Shown one piece after another: positions 61,854 to 64,000 of a DNA stretch of 64,000 nt. The stretch covers positions 3,181,700 through 3,245,699 of the forward strand of contig AP014683.1 of NCBI GenBank assembly GCA_000828975.1, written 5' to 3'. How positions within the stretch are numbered: position 1 is the stretch's first letter; every line of letters starts with the position of its first letter. The translations under genes and the position numbers were made by a program. Origin of the DNA: Burkholderiales bacterium GJ-E10. GTDB lineage: Bacteria; Pseudomonadota; Gammaproteobacteria; Burkholderiales; Burkholderiaceae_F. The notes under the pieces were generated by a model that was not told the origin of the DNA, did not search any database, and saw only the letters and a program-made list of their open reading frames with translations.

Positions 61854-64000
61854 GACGGGTTTCCGGTGGGGCTGGGTACACGTTCCCCAGCGTATCGACG
61901 TGGAATTTCTCGACTGACAGCGCGGTTTTTACGCCGATCCCATCTATAAAGCCATCCTTTCCAATTCTCTGGTTGCGGTCATGTGCCCAAATGCTGACGG
62001 CGCCGGTAGCGCGATTACAGCCCGCGTAGTATCCGAAGTGCCTTTCCTTTTTCAAGGTGATTCTGACGAGATCATTTGGATATAGCGCAAACAAAAAATC
62101 GAAGTCGTGATTGTTGATTGGCGTCCACTCGCCTTCATCCTTGTAAGCGATAACCGCCCTGGTCGGTAGTTGCTTGGCAACTGCATGATGGACATACAGC
62201 GGAACAAGATGAAATTTTCCGTCCTTTTTGCTTCGGAAAATATCGACACGAAGCATGGTGTCGTTCTTGGCGACCCCACCGCGAACCGGAATGCCGGACA
62301 TCTTGTCGATGACCAGGGTTACCGTTCGAACAATCGGCCCGGTGGGATTGCCGTCGCGGTCCGGTTTCCGTAACGGGTTGTTGGGCGGGAATGCCTTTTC
62401 GCCTTTCCCGCCATGCGCTTCCAGGCGGGCGCGGATTGCTGCGTACAGTTTTTCGTTGCGATGGGGGTCGACTAGATTCTCGAGGTCGCGAAGGTTTAGC
62501 GCGGCGAGTGGGACTTTTTGCGTCACGCTTCCAACTTTTTTCAAGCGCTCCGTCTGGCGATAGATCGTGTCCTTGTGCGCGGCGCCGCCGTTGCGCCGTT
62601 GCGGCGCGCGGGAAACGAACATCGGCCGCAAGGTCTCCAGCGCTTCCGGCGGGTAGCTTCCCAAGCTTTGCATTCGTTCGCGCAGTTCCGCAGGGTCGTC
62701 CGTGTTCAGCCGCGTGAGGAGTTCGTCCCGGAAATAAGGCCATGGGCTTGGGAAATCCCGTTCGATTTGCCGATATTTCCCCGCGTCCACGATTTCGCCG
62801 GTTTCGAAATCAACGAAGCCAGTCCGAACTTTTTCCAACTCGTGTCGTCGCGCATAATCCGATAACCGCTTGACCATGCTCCGGCTGCAAGCGGCGATGA
62901 CGGCGGCGTCCAGGGCATGGTGACGATCACTGTCGCCGCGCACCTTGGCCAAACCCCATCGGGCGCGCAGGAACGCGGTCAGTTGCCCGCTCAGCACCAC
63001 ACAGGTCCGTTCCTCGCTCTCCTCCGCGAGCTTCAGAAAGCGCTCCACGTAATTTTTGAAAAACCTGCTGATGTAGCGGGTGTCGTTGAGGTTGCGATCC
63101 CGGAATTCCTCGGATCCCTTCCCGGAGAAATCCTTCCGCAGGAGCCGGGCGCGCTTCGCAAGGCGGTACGCCTTGTTGGTTTCGACAAATGCTTTGAACT
63201 CCCGCCACCGCGGACTTTCGCTTGTACCGTCGAGATATTCATAGGGAGTCCGGTTTCCTTTGTTACGGTTTTCTTCCGCCAGCACGAGCACTTTGTTGTT
63301 CTTGCTGTCGTCGAAGCTGCGCGAGTAGGGCAGGGCATGATCGACCTCCGCGTAGCCTAAGTCCCGCAGCACGCGATCAAGGTCGAGTGGCTTCAAGGAG
63401 TAGGCGCACTTTCCGCCCTGCTCTCTGTAGAGCAGGAATTTTTCGAACTCCCGGCTTTTGGGCTCGATTCCATATTCGGCGGCAAAGTCGATTTTGAGTT
63501 TTTCGTTCCGGTCTCGGTATTCCTCCTGCGCCCTCTTTACCTTGTTGCGCTCATCCCATGGGCGGGATAGGTCGCGCGCCATCTCGATATGCATCGAGGA
63601 AGGAGAACCGTACCGGCGTACAACCGAATTCACGACCGTACGGGCCTGATTGATGGCGCGTAGCACGACGGGGTTTCGCGGAACGTCGATGTCGTCTCGG
63701 AATACCATGCGCCCGTCCGTCGTGCGACCGGAGTACAACGGCGGCAAATACAGGCTCCGCTCATCCGTGTCTTTACGCAGATCGCTATGGTGGTATCCGG
63801 CTGCCAGGCATGCCTCGTCATATCGAAGGCCAGCCTCCATGTGTGGCACGATCTTGCGCAGCGCCTTTAGCGACAGATTGTGAAACGTGTCGAAGCTGAC
63901 TCCGCTCAGCGCCTGAACCATTTTCTCGCCGCCCGGGAGCGGTATCTTGCGTAGTTCCCGAAGGACTTCGTCGCCGTCCTTGAATACGGATAGAACCCAC
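61840..64000 (-). CDS. cas9: Cas9 nuclease, type II-C (N-terminal part outside the window)
   Basis: The last 719 residues are visible; the frame is open to the window edge, so RuvC-I, the bridge helix and most of the recognition lobe lie beyond it. RuvC-II Glu is in SSMHIEMARDL (near 63585), the HNH active site is EVDHALPYSRSFDDSKNNKVLVLAEENRNKGN (His near 63339), and RuvC-III is SDRHHALDAAVIAAC (Asp near 62910). The C-terminal wedge and PAM-reading domains (FHLVPLYVHH, HDFDFLFALYPNDLVRITLKK, FGYYAGCNRATGAVSIWAHDRNQ) resemble Neisseria Cas9. All visible catalytic residues are present. Confidence 0.96.
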   Translation of the reverse strand, partial: WVLSVFKDGDEVLRELRKIPLPGGEKMVQALSGVSFDTFHNLSLKALRKIVPHMEAGLRYDEACLAAGYHHSDLRKDTDERSLYLPPLYSGRTTDGRMVFRDDIDVPRNPVVLRAINQARTVVNSVVRRYGSPSSMHIEMARDLSRPWDERNKVKRAQEEYRDRNEKLKIDFAAEYGIEPKSREFEKFLLYREQGGKCAYSLKPLDLDRVLRDLGYAEVDHALPYSRSFDDSKNNKVLVLAEENRNKGNRTPYEYLDGTSESPRWREFKAFVETNKAYRLAKRARLLRKDFSGKGSEEFRDRNLNDTRYISRFFKNYVERFLKLAEESEERTCVVLSGQLTAFLRARWGLAKVRGDSDRHHALDAAVIAACSRSMVKRLSDYARRHELEKVRTGFVDFETGEIVDAGKYRQIERDFPSPWPYFRDELLTRLNTDDPAELRERMQSLGSYPPEALETLRPMFVSRAPQRRNGGAAHKDTIYRQTERLKKVGSVTQKVPLAALNLRDLENLVDPHRNEKLYAAIRARLEAHGGKGEKAFPPNNPLRKPDRDGNPTGPIVRTVTLVIDKMSGIPVRGGVAKNDTMLRVDIFRSKKDGKFHLVPLYVHHAVAKQLPTRAVIAYKDEGEWTPINNHDFDFLFALYPNDLVRITLKKERHFGYYAGCNRATGAVSIWAHDRNQRIGKDGFIDGIGVKTALSVEKFHVDTLGNVYPAPPETRRGLA

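Overview
The window is a GC-rich chromosome segment from a betaproteobacterium, most likely Burkholderiales. The evidence is the gene order, not a marker-gene search: lptM-lysA, cyaY, a class A penicillin-binding protein, pilMNOPQ-aroK-aroB-dgt, hemB-engB-cytochrome c4, gshA-gshB followed by a partial PTS, metX-metW, and a spc/alpha ribosomal block with infA between secY and rpmJ. I cannot name a species.

Layout. 1-11.2 kb: end of a phospholipase D family gene, a GGDEF-EAL protein beside a FIST sensor protein, glutathione synthesis (gshA, gshB), a regulatory-type PTS (EIIA, HPr, EI), then metX-metW. 11.2-12.8 kb: an insertion sequence lies where the S10 ribosomal operon would be expected. 12.8-21.9 kb: rplN to rplQ, including secY and rpoA. 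22-25.8 kb: a PlcP-like phosphoesterase with a glycosyltransferase, then hemB and engB. 25.8-33.7 kb: cytochrome c4, an old yellow enzyme, a 40-residue membrane peptide, lysA, lptM, cyaY, a potassium channel and PBP1A. 34-44 kb: type IV pilus genes, aroK, aroB, dgt, a REP-type tyrosine transposase and an MFS transporter. 44-47.7 kb: a glutamine amidotransferase, selD with senB (selenium metabolism), and a CHRD protein.

47.8-64 kb is a densely rearranged defence island. It ends in a type II-C CRISPR-Cas locus: cas9 (its N terminus lies outside the window), cas1 and cas2 on the minus strand converge on an array of 18 repeats read on the plus strand. Four mobile elements have cut into genes here, and in each case the broken reading frame or repeat can be rejoined by eye. 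An IS1111-type IS110 element splits a DUF815 ATPase gene at a CT dinucleotide. A three-gene transposon with 5-base target duplications splits cas7 of a decayed type I-C system, of which a cas4 scrap also remains. An IS66 element with an 8-base duplication sits inside the third CRISPR repeat. An IS3-type element with a 7-base duplication splits cas2.

How the parts work together. Cas9 (as far as visible), Cas1 and the crRNA array look intact, but cas2 is broken and no tracrRNA is evident. The simplest reading is a system frozen for acquisition, able to interfere only if a tracrRNA is encoded beyond the window or comes from an unusual place. The rest of the window is mostly housekeeping. The selenophosphate/selenosugar gene pair and the PlcP-glycosyltransferase pair are the most specialised metabolic modules.
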